Positions 46,807 through 58,162 of a stretch of DNA of 64,000 nt are shown here, piece by piece. The first letter of the stretch is position 1. Each line of letters opens with the position of its first letter. This DNA is from Allomyces arbusculus (taxonomy: Eukaryota > Blastocladiomycota > Blastocladiomycetes > Blastocladiales > Blastocladiaceae): assembly GCA_027604705.1 (NCBI GenBank), contig JADHYV010000038.1, forward strand, positions 1-64,000, in the 5' to 3' direction. The position numbers and the translations under genes are program-made. The notes below the pieces were generated by a model. The model was not told the DNA's origin, did not search any database, and worked only from the letters and a program-made list of their open reading frames with translations.

Positions 46807-48193
46807 TTAGTAGTGTGCGACCGTCTTGGGCTTGCGCGGGCGGCACTTGCGCGTCTTCTTACCGGGATTGGCCGGGACCGTGGGCGCAATCGTCACCGTC
46901 GACGCCGGGGCCGTGTACGCCGGACTCGCCGACGTCGTGGTCGTCGACACTGGGGCCGGAGCCGCCGTCGACGTGGCCGACGACACGGGGGCAGCGACCG
47001 AGGTCGTAGTCTTAGCGGGCACGGGCGCGGCCGTGACGACCGGCGCAGCGCTCGTGGGCGCCGGCTGTGGCGCGGCCGTCACAGCAGGCTGCGGGGCCGC
47101 GGTCACAACGGGCGCGGGCGCGGCGGACGACGACGACGAGACCACGGCCTTGACGGGCTGCGCGGGCGCGAACTGACGGACGACGACAGGCGACGGCGTG
47201 GCGGTCACGACGACCGGCTTAGGCGCCGGCGGGAGCGTCGGGACGGGCGCGGGCGCCTGCTTGGTCACGACCACAACGGCGGGCGGCGCCGGGGCCTGCG
47301 TCGGCTGCGGGGCGGGCTTGGCAACGACAACGGGCGCCGGGGCCGGGACGGGAGCCGGCGCGGGCGCGGGACTACCCCCGCCACACTGCACGGCCTTCCA
47401 TTCAATGTTGAACCGCCCCTTGCCCTCGGGGAAGAACTTGGTGAAGACGGCGGGCGACATGTCGAGGTCACCGGCCTTACAGCTAGATGATGCGCGTGGC
47501 GAGGGTCAGTATTGCGATTCGTCGAGGGGGGTGGACAAGATTGGCTGCGACTCGTGCAAGCGCACAAGTCTTGCACAAGCCGGACCAAGAGATCGATAGG
47601 CGATTGAATGAGTACGCACCCAGGGCACTTGTCGACGATCTGACGCGATTCGTTGAAAAATGAAGATGAAAATTTGGAGAGTGAGTACAACGTGGCGACG
47701 CCGACAGGCAGGTGTCACAACGAGGCGAGGTGGCAATGCAAAGCGTCCAACCACGTACCCGGACGACGACAGTGCCGGCCGACGGGTTCTCGGGCGACGA
47801 AATGGCGAGGCACGAGGTGCAGGCAGCCGACGAGCGCGGAGGCCAGGCGGGGCCAAAGTCGGGCGCGTTCAGGGCGACAACGAGTTCAGAGTTGGAATTG
47901 GTCGACTCGCAAGCGCCGAGGCCGACTGTTGGGAGGGTAAAATGGCGATCGTCAGCAGACTGTGGGCGCACCGTGCGCAGCGCGCCGGAAAAACAAAAAC
48001 GACAGAACTCACCATCGTAGTAGGTGCCCTCGCCGCGGCCCGACGCCAGACCGCGCTTGACGAGCGCGGGCGAAACGTCGCCAAACGACGCGAGGCGCGC
48101 CGTGCCCGACTTGACGGGGCTCGACGGCGCGGCCGAGGCGATGGCGGCGAGGAGCGCCGTGGCGAGAACAAGTTGTGAGACGAAGTGCGACAT
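46807..48193 (-). CDS. Secreted RlpA-like double-psi beta-barrel protein with Pro/Ala/Val tail, DPBB-3
   Basis: Four exons are inferred: 48193-48013, 47925-47759, a 20-nt microexon 47639-47620, and 47482-46807 (347 aa; introns 87, 119 and 137 nt). A signal peptide spans residues 1-21. Family motifs are GEGTYYDG, VGLGACESTNSNSELV, ACTSCLAIS, then IVDKCPG from the microexon joined to CKAGDLDMSPAVFTKFF, and WKAVQCGGG. Without the microexon the conserved DKCPGC core would be lost. The C-terminal half is a PAPAPAP/PVPAPAP-type linker followed by Thr/Ser/Ala repeats and a basic end (KKTRKCRPRKPKTVAHY). It is on the opposite strand to the other three paralogues. Confidence 0.87.
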
Positions 48194-50270
48194 GGCGACG
48201 TCTATTCGAAGAAGAGTGGTGGGTGCTGCTGCTGCGGGTGCTGCTGCAGGTGCGGGTGCCGGTGCAAGTTGTCGGTAGTTGGTTGTCTATCGGGACCGGC
48301 AGCGTCTATAGCGTCGCGGCGGGCGTCGGTCGAGCGGGCGAGGTTCTCCCTTCGGCTCGGCGGGCGTTTGGCGGCGGCGTTGCAGCAAGTCCTGTCGGTC
48401 CAGAAGGCGAGGGAGAAAGAAACGGATTGCGCGGCGGCAGCGAGCTTTGCTGTCGTCGGTCGGTCGGCGTCAACGTCAATGTTGGGCGCTCCGGGTCCAC
48501 GATTTACGGCGAGTTTTTTGATCGAGTTTTTTGTAATTTGTGTTTTTTTATACCCACTGGGCGGCTGTGCCATGCATGCACAACACACACGCAACGCCAA
48601 AAATCCTTCAAGTTCCCGTTTCAAGGGCGTAACGTGGGTCAATGCCACGGCGTCGCGGAGGCGCGCATGTTGCGGTCAGTTGGCCGTGACCATGGCGAAC
48701 GCGCCGCGATTGGTTGAGCTTTTTGCGGAACATGTCCTGCCTGCCTGGCCGGACGTGGTCGACTGGCTGGCTGTTCGCGTGGTGGTCGTAGTGGTCGTGG
48801 TGGTCGCGGTGGGGGACGGTGTTGACCGAGCGAGCGCTTCGGCGATGAAAATGCACGTGCATTTCTACCACACGTGCATTTCTACCGCACGTGTCCATTT
48901 TGAACAAGGCGAACGTCACCAGCAGTCTGCTCATGACGTGCTTCCACGGCCAGCGCCGCCCGCTGCGACGTGGTAATGTCAATCGACGTAATTTGGCGAG
49001 TTGCCGCACTGAAGCCGGCCCGGGCACGCACCGCAGCTCCTGCCGCCGGCCGCTTGGGCTACGAAATTGAGCACACCACGAACGCGGAGGAGCACGTTGG
49101 GACAGTTGCTCATCGGAATGCGGTACAAGAGTGTTTCGTGGATCTGCAGATCTGGAGCGAGCTGTGGAGCTGGACTTTCACAGAGCTGGTACGAACTGGG
49201 CACGCGACTGCGCAGGACCAGTGCAATGCGCCACGCACCGTCGCTCTAGATCTTGCTGAGGGCCGCGCGACCCGCGGTGGAGAAGGGTGGGAGGCCGCCA
49301 AGCGTGCGTAAAAGGTCGTTCGCAAGCACCGATGCTGATCGGATCGAGGGGTGGAGGGCGGTCTGATCGCGGGGAGCGAGGGCGAGCTGCTCCGCACTGA
49401 GGTGGAGGTCGTTTGGACCCGTGGGAGCGGCGTCCACAGTGATTGTTTGACGCTGCCGAGAAGATCTCGACGGTGGGCGACGAGGGGCGTGCGGGGGAAG
49501 GATCAAGGGGTCGCGCGCGCACATTCGGACGGCGGTCGTGTCAGCTTGGATAGGAAAGGACCAGGCGTGACTCGGCGCCGCACAACAGCCGCGCCCACTT
49601 TGGTTGCAAAACTCTGGCGTTCCTGTGCCGGTCCGCACTCTGGACGCGCGGGACCTTGCCGGTGTGCTCGGTCGTCGGTCGTTTGGAGCCGCACAGCCCG
49701 AACGTGATGGTGACCGTGATCTTCGGGCTGTGCTCGCGCGGTGGTCGTGGACACTGTTTCTGGTCGTTGGTGGTCGGTGTGCGGTGAACGCTGGGCTGTG
49801 CGGCTCCTCCGTGCTGATCGTGGGCCTTCGAGGCCCTCGGCCCTTGGTTGCTGCGCCCGACCACCCAAGAACGCCGCCCGGCGCCAATCTGCGAACAAGC
49901 ACGCGCGGCGACGACAACGATTGCGCACGCGCGCGCCTTCTCGGATTTGCAGGCAAGCACGGATCAAGGCCGCGCCAAGGCCCTTCGCATCCATGGGAAG
50001 TTGCGGCACCGCTCCCATGCACCTGCATGGGCGCGCCCCCGTCGCGCGCACCGAGATGCGCAGAGAGCTGAACGTCCCCCGGCCTGACACCCCTTGTGGT
50101 GCGCGAGCCCAGGATGGGAGGCGCGGTGGAAAATCGCCCTTCAACGCCGCCCTGACCAAGCCTGATCACCTCTCGTCCCGCGCAATGGGGGACGCGCAAC
50201 CGACCCGAACCGACGACTGACGTTGTCCCCTCCCATCTCCACCGCCGCTCCCCACGCTGATCCGCTCGCG
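48194..50270. other. 2-kb divergent intergenic region
   Basis: It lies between DPBB-3 (-) and DPBB-4 (+). Overlapping frames of up to 317 codons at 49246-50199 are Arg/Pro/Ser-rich with no domain. No gene is called. Confidence 0.45.
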
Positions 50271-50276
50271 TATAAA
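50271..50276 (+). promoter_or_regulatory. TATA box of DPBB-4
   Basis: TATAAA lies 160 bases upstream of the ATG. The leader ends in a (CAC)n run at about 50401-50428, touching the start codon. Confidence 0.65.
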
Positions 50277-50430
50277 GCCGCGCGACCCCCCGCGCTCACT
50301 TCTCTCCCACCAAGGACCCCCACCGCCCCCGCTCTCCGGACCGCAGCAGCTTGGACCCGCGCCCTCGAGCCGATTCCACCGCACCCACCAACCCATTCCC
50401 ACCACCACCACCACCACCACCACCATCACC

Positions 50431-51322
50431 ATGCACTCGACCTCGATCCTCTCGCTGGCGCTCCTCGCCCTCGTTGCCGCCGTCTCCGCCGCCCCGCAGC
50501 CCGTCTACACGGGCACGGCCCGCTTGGCGCTCTTTGCCCGCGCCAGCACCCCCGCGACGCCGCTCTTCAAGCGCCACACGGGCGACGCGACCTTCTACGT
50601 ATGTTATATCCCCTCACCCACGGTTCGACCGACTGCCTGGCGTGGTGACATGCGAGCGAGCGCTTCACCGCACCCGCTACGGCCGTGGTCGTCGCCGATC
50701 AGCGGTCCCTGCCCCTCACCCGATCACAAAAACGGATGCTGATCCTCTGCCCGCTCCCCACCACCACCAGGACGTCGGCCTCGGCTCGTGCGGCGTGACC
50801 AACAACAACGGCGAGCAGGTCGTGGCCGTCAACGCGGCGCAAATGAACAAGGCGCTGTGCGGTACTTGCGTCTCGCTCTCGTACGGCAACAAGCAGGGCT
50901 GTGCCAAGATCATGGACACGTGCCCCGGCTGCAAGTCTGGCGACCTCGATCTCTCGCCGGCCACGTTCCACGTCTTCAACGAGGACGCCGTCGGCCGCTT
51001 CCAGCTGTCGTGGTCGTTTGACCCGAACTGCTCGTGCATGGGCGGCAAGGGCAACAGCGGCGGCAACAGCTACCAGGGCACTGTGACGACGCAGTCGGCC
51101 GATACCCCGAAGCAGGGCCAGACCCAGACCCAGAGCAACAACTCATCGAACAACTCGAGCTCGCCCAAGCCCGACTGCCAGGGCCGCACCAACCCCTACC
51201 GCGCGTTCCTCTCCTCGCCCGCGCTCTCGGGCTCGCTGACGGCTGCGGGCAAGCAGGTTGTCGAGGGTCTTGCGCGCCAGTGGGACGTGCAGGCCGCCTA
51301 CGACTGCCCCGGGTCGGCCTAA
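50431..51322 (+). CDS. Secreted RlpA-like double-psi beta-barrel protein, DPBB-4
   Basis: Two exons are inferred, 50431-50598 and 50771-51322, with a 172-nt intron (239 aa). A signal peptide covers residues 1-20. The domain reads TGDATFY, DVGLGSCGVTNNNGEQVV, LCGTCVSLSY, KIMDTCPGCKSGDLDLSPATFHVF and LSWSFDPNCSC. It is the shortest paralogue, with a compact Ser/Asn-rich linker and a C-terminal helix flanked by two Cys. The intron is phase 0, two codons before the GLG motif, slightly shifted from the phase-1 position in the other copies. TATA-containing promoter. Likely wall or secreted protein. Confidence 0.9.
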
Positions 51323-53640
51323 GTAGCTCGGCTTGACCTTGACGCTCGACCGATTGCATGATCATCATTCTCGGGCCGACGCGACCACCACGACGACGGC
51401 AAGCATTTCTCCCTTGCACACCTCTTCCCCTCCGCTCGTCGCTGTGAATCCTGTCCCCCCTCCTCTTTCGCGTCCTTGCACATGGACGACGTGTGGCGCG
51501 CTCGTCGCTGCGGCGGGCGGTTTCTTCGGAGATCGTGATCGTCGCGTCTCGGCACGTCGCCGTCGCATTTGGCGCGTGTGCTCTCGGGCTGGCCGTGGGT
51601 CCAGTCAGGAGGGCGCGCGTCCGCCAAGTCGGTGTTCCTGCGCTCGTCGATCCCGCGCGCTCCAAGCTGTTTGCGACGCATGGCCCGGTCCTTCACCGCG
51701 CTTGCTCGCAAACCGGTACGCGTGCCCGTCGGCCGGCACCGACGAGATGCATTGGCAGTACACGCACTACGAGGTGCTGCGCCCTTCAAGTCGCGCGCGC
51801 ATTTGCTGGGCACCTCGGGTGGTCCTTTCTCCTTTTCCTTGTTTGTTGCGCATTTATCGTGTTCTACATTTGCCGGTCGGGCCGGTGCGGTGCGCGATCC
51901 TAAGAGCGGGGTCCAACGCGTCGCGCACGGCGCCGTGCACGGGTCTATCATCGTCTACCACCGTTTGCTGCCCTTCCCATGCAAATTCTCCTTTTTCCAC
52001 AACGCGTGTGTCGCTGGTCATTTTTCCATTCTTTGTGTGGTCTTGTGTTCCCATTCATTCAATGGAATCCGCTTATGCTTTCGCGGCGACTTCTTGCTCT
52101 TCTTGGTCGCTTGCTCTCAGATTCGTAGGCTTCTTGGCTCTTGGCTCGTGGCACTTGGTTTCTTTGACACCAGTTTCGATTGATCAAAAGCTGCTTCGAA
52201 GTCAACGTAGCCTACCTGCCCACATTCAGCGGAACTTATTGCTTCAGCAAACTCTCAGGTTGATAGGGCGCAACACGTACCAGCATCGTGTCGGCGCGAC
52301 CGTGTCAGTAGCACGATGACAGGAAGACCGCGTGCGACATGGAGACCAGCGCACGAGCGAGGTGGCCCGACTCGACGAGAGATCCCTCTTGCAGTCGTCA
52401 GGATACTGCCAGTCTGCCGTATTTTTGCCAGATTTATCGCGCTGTTTTGGCAGCGCCAAGCGTTTTGCCTTGCTCGTCGACATTCCTGTACGCGTCATTG
52501 CAACGGTACGACCCGGTCCACGATTTCTTGGCGTCGTAGCAACAGCAGCAACAACAGCACTTGCACGACGAGCTGGCGACCATGCGCGGGATGAAGACCT
52601 GCGATGCACGAACGTCGGAACGAAAGTCGCGCGACTCCTTGGCTTCTTGATCGCACGCCCACCCGCACGAACCGTGCAGGTCAACGTGAGCGCGAGCATC
52701 CCATGTTCATCCTCGCTGACAGGATACGCGCAGAGCAGTATTTTGCAAGCAAATACATCTGTGCGACACTTTTTGATCGTCAGTTTGCACCACCAGTCGT
52801 GTTGGCGCCATGCTCCAACTGTTGTCGAGCACGATTTGCTCATGGGTACATCCAGCGAAAATATCTACTCAAGGAGTGGCGATGCCTGACGGCCCTCCGC
52901 GCGTTCATTTCGTGTCGCGTTCAGCAGCGGGCTCACCGGTCGTGATTTGCCAGTGATTAGAAACAGGTTGAGCAGACGCGTCAACATTTGGCGTGTGTTC
53001 ACCTTCGCGCCGTGTTCGTGAATCCAGGCGCCGCTGTCAGTACGCGTCGTCGAGTGCGCTCTGGTTTCTGTGCTGCACGATACCCAGACTGAGACCGGGC
53101 ACGTTGGCGTGGTGGTCGTGGCGGGGGCCGACCGACGGCGGCGCCATACTTTCCGTGCAGCAACAGGCCCAACGCGCCGCGCTCGGGAGGATATGCGAGC
53201 GCAGCCAGAGCAACCATCCACGTTCAACCTTGACATGTGGGTGGGGTCGGCATGGACCACGCGCACACGATACGCGAGTCAGTCCATCCGTGATCGTCCG
53301 TCTTCGCTTTTGGACGTGCGCCCGTGCTCGTTGTTTCAACCGAGTCTCGGCAAGGCCGATCAATGCACGAGGCGGCCGCCACCGCCACCACGTTACGGCA
53401 GGTACGATTGACTCCAGGGCCGAGGCGAGTGCCTGGCCAGCGTGTCTTGGCGCGCGCTGCCGTTGCTCAGATCGCTTGGGTCCACGGACGTTGATTTACC
53501 GTCGAGGTCAAGCCCGTGTGGGATGCCGGCACCAGGGCCAATGTGGAAACATGTGGGAGGTGGTAGTCGAAGCGGTCTAGGTTTGTCTTGGCGGCGAAGC
53601 ACAACGTCGAACCACCAAGCGCTCGCTCACTCCCACAAGA
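51323..53640. other. 2.3-kb region with no gene recognised
   Basis: Frames of up to 328 codons occur, but without start context, splice logic or domains; several change character midway. It includes the DPBB-4 3' flank and the CYSTM-like promoter. No RNA gene was seen. Confidence 0.4.
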
Positions 53641-53647
53641 TATAAAG
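53641..53647 (+). promoter_or_regulatory. TATA box of the CYSTM-like gene
   Basis: TATAAAG lies about 220 bases upstream of the ATG. The leader contains a (CAA)n/(AAC)n stretch at about 53731-53781. Confidence 0.6.
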
Positions 53648-53861
53648 ACGCGTGCTGCCCCTGGCCTCGGCTCCCTCACCACGTCTTCTCTCTCGTGCTC
53701 GACGTTTGCTCCGTGCTCTCTCGTTGTGTGCAAGTAACAACGACAACAACAACAACGACAACAACAACAACAACCGTCGTCTCGACCGACCGACCGACCA
53801 CCAAGTGCTCGTCCATCGCGCGCTCTGCTCCTCCAACCCAACCCAACTCCACCAACCCACT

Positions 53862-54185
53862 ATGTCGGCCCCACAACAGTCCATGCAGGCCCCGCAGTAC
53901 CCGCAGTACCCGCAGCCCGCGGCCGCGCCACAAGGCATGGGCGCGCAGTACCCGCAGGCGCCGCAGCAGGCCATGGGCGCGCAGTACCCGCAGCAGACGG
54001 CCGTCGACATTCCAATGCAGACGGAGAGCACCGACGACCGCGGCCACCACCACCACCATGACGACGGGTGCTGCTCGTGCCTCATCAAGTGTCTCGCGTG
54101 CTACGCCTGCTGTGACTTGTTTGGCGACTGCTTTGGATGCATCGTGGGCCTGCTGTGCTGCTGCTGCGCCGGCGACGACGACTAG
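53862..54185 (+). CDS. Small cysteine-rich tail-anchored (CYSTM-like) protein, 107 aa
   Basis: A single exon. The N-terminal half is Gln/Pro/Tyr-rich with AQYPQ repeats and ends in a five-His run. The C-terminal third packs 13 Cys into a hydrophobic segment (CCSCLIKC ... IVGLLCCCC) and closes GDDD. This layout matches CYSTM-type tail-anchored proteins, which are palmitoylated or metal-stress-related membrane proteins in fungi and plants. The family is called from layout, not alignment. The His run and Cys cluster suggest metal handling, as inference. Confidence 0.75.
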   Translation: MSAPQQSMQAPQYPQYPQPAAAPQGMGAQYPQAPQQAMGAQYPQQTAVDIPMQTESTDDRGHHHHHDDGCCSCLIKCLACYACCDLFGDCFGCIVGLLCCCCAGDDD

Positions 54186-55542
54186 ACGAACGCGCGCGCA
54201 AATGGGGCGGCGAGGCGAAGGCAAGCAAGCGACGCACGACCATCGTTTTTTTTTTTGTTTGTTGACTTGACGGACGGACGGACGGACGTGCCTGGTCCGC
54301 GTGCGTGCGCAAGTGTACGCGCGCCGTCGTCTGTCGGCCGCTTGCTCTGCTCAACGTTTGTGCAAGCCATTGCTCACGCTCGTTTGGAACTGACGCCGCT
54401 CGACATTGTGTGTTGGACCGTGTCGAGTCGTTTTGCTGCCGTGTCGTCGCGTTTGGTTTTCGTTGATTAATTTCTTGATGTTGTTCGTTTTCTGCTTCGT
54501 TCATCGCGCAACCGTTTCGGACCGTGCGTGCTGCCGTGTACATATAGACGCTAGTTTTCTTTGCGTTGCCTCACATTCTTGTGGTGGGCCGGACGACAGG
54601 ACAGGCGCCGGCTGAGTCGCGCTTGCCCCCTCGCTGCTCGCGCGGTCGGCCGGGCCGCATGGTCTGTGGCCAGAGTGCGCCAGCACATCCACTTCAGGTT
54701 CATCGGTGTGGCAGAGAGCGTTGACAAGATTCGTCGTGGTGCTGCGGCCGCGGACCTGAACAGGCGGCCAAGGCGCCGTCCGATTCCGGTTGCATGGCGA
54801 AACGTCGTTCGCGTCCAGTGTGCTTGGCGCCGCACAACGCAAGCGCGCGCGCGCCGGTGTTTGCGCGAATGTGGCGGTGTGTGGCGACCGGCGAATGAAA
54901 AACTGGGGGTTTCTGCCGATTTGCGTTGCTTGGCCACTTGGCGCCCCAGTTTCGGCGTGGAAAGCCGGCCGACATCCCGTGCTGCCCCTCCTCTCTTTCG
55001 TCCTCTTCGAGCGCACCAGCGACAGCGCGCACGACGACGACGACCGCAACCAGCAACACCAGGAGTAGCCGCAACCGCACGCTGCAGCATTTTTCCGACC
55101 TGCAACGACGCTCGGCCCGTCGTGGACGCTCGACCACGACTGCATCATCGACCTTGAGCTGCACGACAAGTCCACCGCGCGCGGCCGGCCACGCGCTCCG
55201 TCGCTGCAGCCATAGACCCACGGCCGCGCGAACGGCCATAGACCGCCGCCGATAGACGCTGGGCCGAGTACTGCGCTGCGCGCTGGCCGCCCGCTGCTGT
55301 TACTCGAGCCCCCATCTACACGCGCTGGGCGTACCACTCGTACTGCACCGGTTCAGCGCGCGTGGTTCTCGCGCGCCCTCTACCCAGGTACATATTAGCC
55401 TGGCTGGGTGATGACGCTGTGTTGCAGCAGCTGGGTCGCATGATATTGTGTCCGCCAGGGCTGCGTGCAGGTCGTCTTCGATCCTCGTACGGGATCTCAT
55501 GATCATGAACCCCATGTCCTCCTAGTTACACCCACCCCACCC
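54186..55542. other. 1.36-kb intergenic region
   Basis: It includes a short (GACG)n tract near 54267-54287 and the promoter of the Mid2-like gene. Frames of up to 278 codons on the minus strand look composition-driven. No gene is called. Confidence 0.45.
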
Positions 55543-57408
55543 ATGTCCTCCCGCGCCACCATGACCGCACGCCCGCCAAGAAGTACAGCGCGCGGCGCCG
55601 CCCTGGCCGCCGTACTCGTGCTGCTGCTCGCCGTCGCCACGGCTGCCGCCGCCTCCGCCGGACCTGCAGCAGGCGACTCGTCATCGCTGCGGCGGCGCGC
55701 GCCGCAAGTCGTCAATATCCCCGGCGGCGTCGAGGGCGTCATCTCGTCGCTCTTGCCCACGGCGACGGCCAAACCCGCGCCGGCATCGTCGTCGGGCGGC
55801 GCCGCCGCTAAGACCGGCACGCCCGCACCCACGGCAACGGGCACGTCCAAGTCCTCGGGCACGACCATCAAGTCGGTCGTGACCGTGACCGCCGCGCCAA
55901 CGAGTACCGCGGCGACGGCCGTGACCATCACGACGTCGCTCGGGTCCACGGCCACGGCCACGCCGACGCCGACCGCCGACGCCGGTTTCTTTTCGAAAAT
56001 CACAGGCAACCCAACAATCCTCTACTCGGTGATTGGCGGCGGCGCCGCGATCCTGCTCGGCGGTGCTGTCGCGGCCTACTGCTGCTGCTGCCGCAAGAAG
56101 CGCGACTCGTTCACGTCCTTCTCGCCCAAGGAACTCGCGTCGCTGGCGCAACATAACCCGCGAGCCGCGAACGCGCCGTATAACATGGGCGGGCCGCGGA
56201 CCGCCGAAATGAAGTCGGCCGCGTACGCGGGCAAGATCGTGGAAGTCGTGACCGAGGAACCGGTCCCACCGGGGCCACTCACGCCGCCGCCCGTGTATAA
56301 CGCGGGACAGATTGTCGAGTTTGAACAGCACGGACCGCCACAGGGGCAGCAGCCGGGGATGGTAATGATGGGTGGTGGGTCGGTCGTCGGCGCGCCGCCA
56401 GGTTCGGTCGTGGGGATGGGGCCGGGTGGGATGCCGCCTGGTGCGATGCCGCCGAATGGAATGCCTCCCGGTGCGATGCCCCCCGGTGCAATGCCCCCCA
56501 GTGCAATGCCCCCCGGTGCAATGCCGCCCAATGGGATGCCGCCCGGTGCAATGCCGCCCAACGGGATGCCGCCCGGTGCGATGCCGCCCAACGGGATGCC
56601 ACCCGGTGCGATGGGCATGGGCCCACCTCCGCCCCCGACATGGGGCTCCCCTGCGGGCCCCGGCTCGGCCATCGGCTCCGCTGTTGGCGGCCCGCCCTCG
56701 TCCGTCGGCGGGCCCGGCTCAGCCATTGGCGCTCCCTCGTCCTCGCTCGGCATCCCGCAATATGGCCAAGCGCCACACTCGCCTGGCGCCGGGCCCTCAA
56801 GTCCGTACGGCGCGCCCACGCCCTTTGGCGGCGCTCCGCCGAGTCCCTACGGCGCTCCCACGCCGTACAGCCAGGGCCCGAACGCCCCGGGACCCGGGTA
56901 CCCGGCCCCCGCAGCCGTCGCGAGCCCCTACGGCGGCGCCGCGCCCGTGCCGCCATTCGGAGGCGGCCACAGCGGCGCGAACCTCGGCCACCCGGCGCGC
57001 GACGTGCGCGGCGAACACATGCGCCCGCACTTGGACCGGATGGCCATGTCCGACGTCGGTGCTGCGCCGCCATCGCACTACGGCGGCGGGAGCGATGTCG
57101 GGCTGCGGCACGCCGCCTCGGAGGTGGGCACGCGTGCCGCGCCTGGTGCGCCGTATCATGCCTCGTACGGTACGCCGCCCCCGCAGCATGGGCCGCGCGG
57201 GTACCCGCCGCGACAGCAATTGCAGCCGCACGGGGACGGTGGCGGGTCGGATGTCGGGTCCAATCTGAGCGTGCAGTCGGCTGGTGGAGGGATGCGGCGC
57301 GTGCCGTCGTCGCGCGGCGAAGGGCCGCAGGGGCAGTTTAACCCGCGGCAGCGGTCACCGTCGCCGATGCGCATGGCGCCGCCGGGGGCCGGGCGGCCGG
57401 GGTATTGA
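55543..57408 (+). CDS. Mid2-like single-pass surface protein with GAMPPNGMPP repeats
   Basis: A single exon of 621 aa from the ATG at 55543; an in-frame ATG at 55465 would place 26 residues before the signal and is less likely. Order: signal peptide (about 18-36), Ser/Thr/Ala-rich extracellular stalk likely to be O-glycosylated, one membrane helix (about 159-182, ILYSVIGGGAAILLGGAVAA), four Cys and a basic stop-transfer stretch (CCCCRKKR), then a 440-residue cytoplasmic tail. The tail has about ten GxMPP units (GAMPPNGMPP type) followed by Pro/Gly/Ser/Tyr-rich disorder. The layout recalls fungal Mid2/Wsc-type wall-stress sensors and similar mucin-like proteins. The juxtamembrane Cys cluster may be palmitoylated (inference). 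Confidence 0.75.
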   Translation: MSSRATMTARPPRSTARGAALAAVLVLLLAVATAAAASAGPAAGDSSSLRRRAPQVVNIPGGVEGVISSLLPTATAKPAPASSSGGAAAKTGTPAPTATGTSKSSGTTIKSVVTVTAAPTSTAATAVTITTSLGSTATATPTPTADAGFFSKITGNPTILYSVIGGGAAILLGGAVAAYCCCCRKKRDSFTSFSPKELASLAQHNPRAANAPYNMGGPRTAEMKSAAYAGKIVEVVTEEPVPPGPLTPPPVYNAGQIVEFEQHGPPQGQQPGMVMMGGGSVVGAPPGSVVGMGPGGMPPGAMPPNGMPPGAMPPGAMPPSAMPPGAMPPNGMPPGAMPPNGMPPGAMPPNGMPPGAMGMGPPPPPTWGSPAGPGSAIGSAVGGPPSSVGGPGSAIGAPSSSLGIPQYGQAPHSPGAGPSSPYGAPTPFGGAPPSPYGAPTPYSQGPNAPGPGYPAPAAVASPYGGAAPVPPFGGGHSGANLGHPARDVRGEHMRPHLDRMAMSDVGAAPPSHYGGGSDVGLRHAASEVGTRAAPGAPYHASYGTPPPQHGPRGYPPRQQLQPHGDGGGSDVGSNLSVQSAGGGMRRVPSSRGEGPQGQFNPRQRSPSPMRMAPPGAGRPGY

Positions 57409-58162
57409 GCTGCCGAGGAGGGAGCTTTGAAGGCTGTAGTTGTAGTTGCCCCTACTCCATTCTGTCGAGCAGGGAGACGAGGTTTTGCAGTGATTTTTTG
57501 TCGTTTTGTGCTTGATTTCGTGTTGTGCTGTTGCCAAACCGAAATATTACAGACCCATCCGTCCACGTCACTCATTTGTGAAGACTCAAAAGTGAGCAGG
57601 ATGTTCTCGATGTGTTCTCATTCGAATGGCGCGCCACTTTGGCCAGATGCGCCAACGGCGCCAACCCACGCGGCGCGCGTCGTCGCCACGGCAGGGAAAA
57701 CGTGTTCCTCTCCACCCCGAAAAGCAAGGCTGCCGCGGTTGTTTTTTGCAGTTGTGTCAAGACTGGTCAGATGCTCTTCCACGAACGCACTGACGAGCGA
57801 GTGTTGTCGGCTGGCAGAAAACGTTGTCTTTCGCGTTGGCCATGGGTATTCTTCAGGCTCTCAATTCATCACCACGTTTTCCTTCAAACCGGGAGGTCGC
57901 TCGCGATGTGAAGGAGGGGAGGAGACGTCCAGCGCGCGGTCGCGCGAGGGATCGCGCTGGATCGTGCTGCCAGCGCGGAGCGCGCCTATGCACCGCGTCT
58001 CTCTCCTCACCGGTCCTCCCTTCTCCTCCAAGTGTCACCAAACTCCAACTGGTCCTGCGGTTGACGGCCGTTTTCGCGCGAGCTCGAACCAGCACGAGCC
58101 TGAACAAGCACGACCAACACCGATCGGGGCCCTGATCCTCGACATCACCAAAACACGAAGTC
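57409..58162. other. Intergenic region
   Basis: About 750 bases hold the 3' flank of the Mid2-like gene and the promoter of the PPxY gene. No gene is seen. Confidence 0.45.

Noticed and set aside
49246-50199. Minus-strand frame of 317 codons
   Set aside because: Arg/Pro/Ser-rich without domains, equally long frames on the other strand, and no codon preference like the neighbours.
54501-55337. Minus-strand frame of 278 codons
   Set aside because: No domain, and overlapping frames of similar length lie on both strands.
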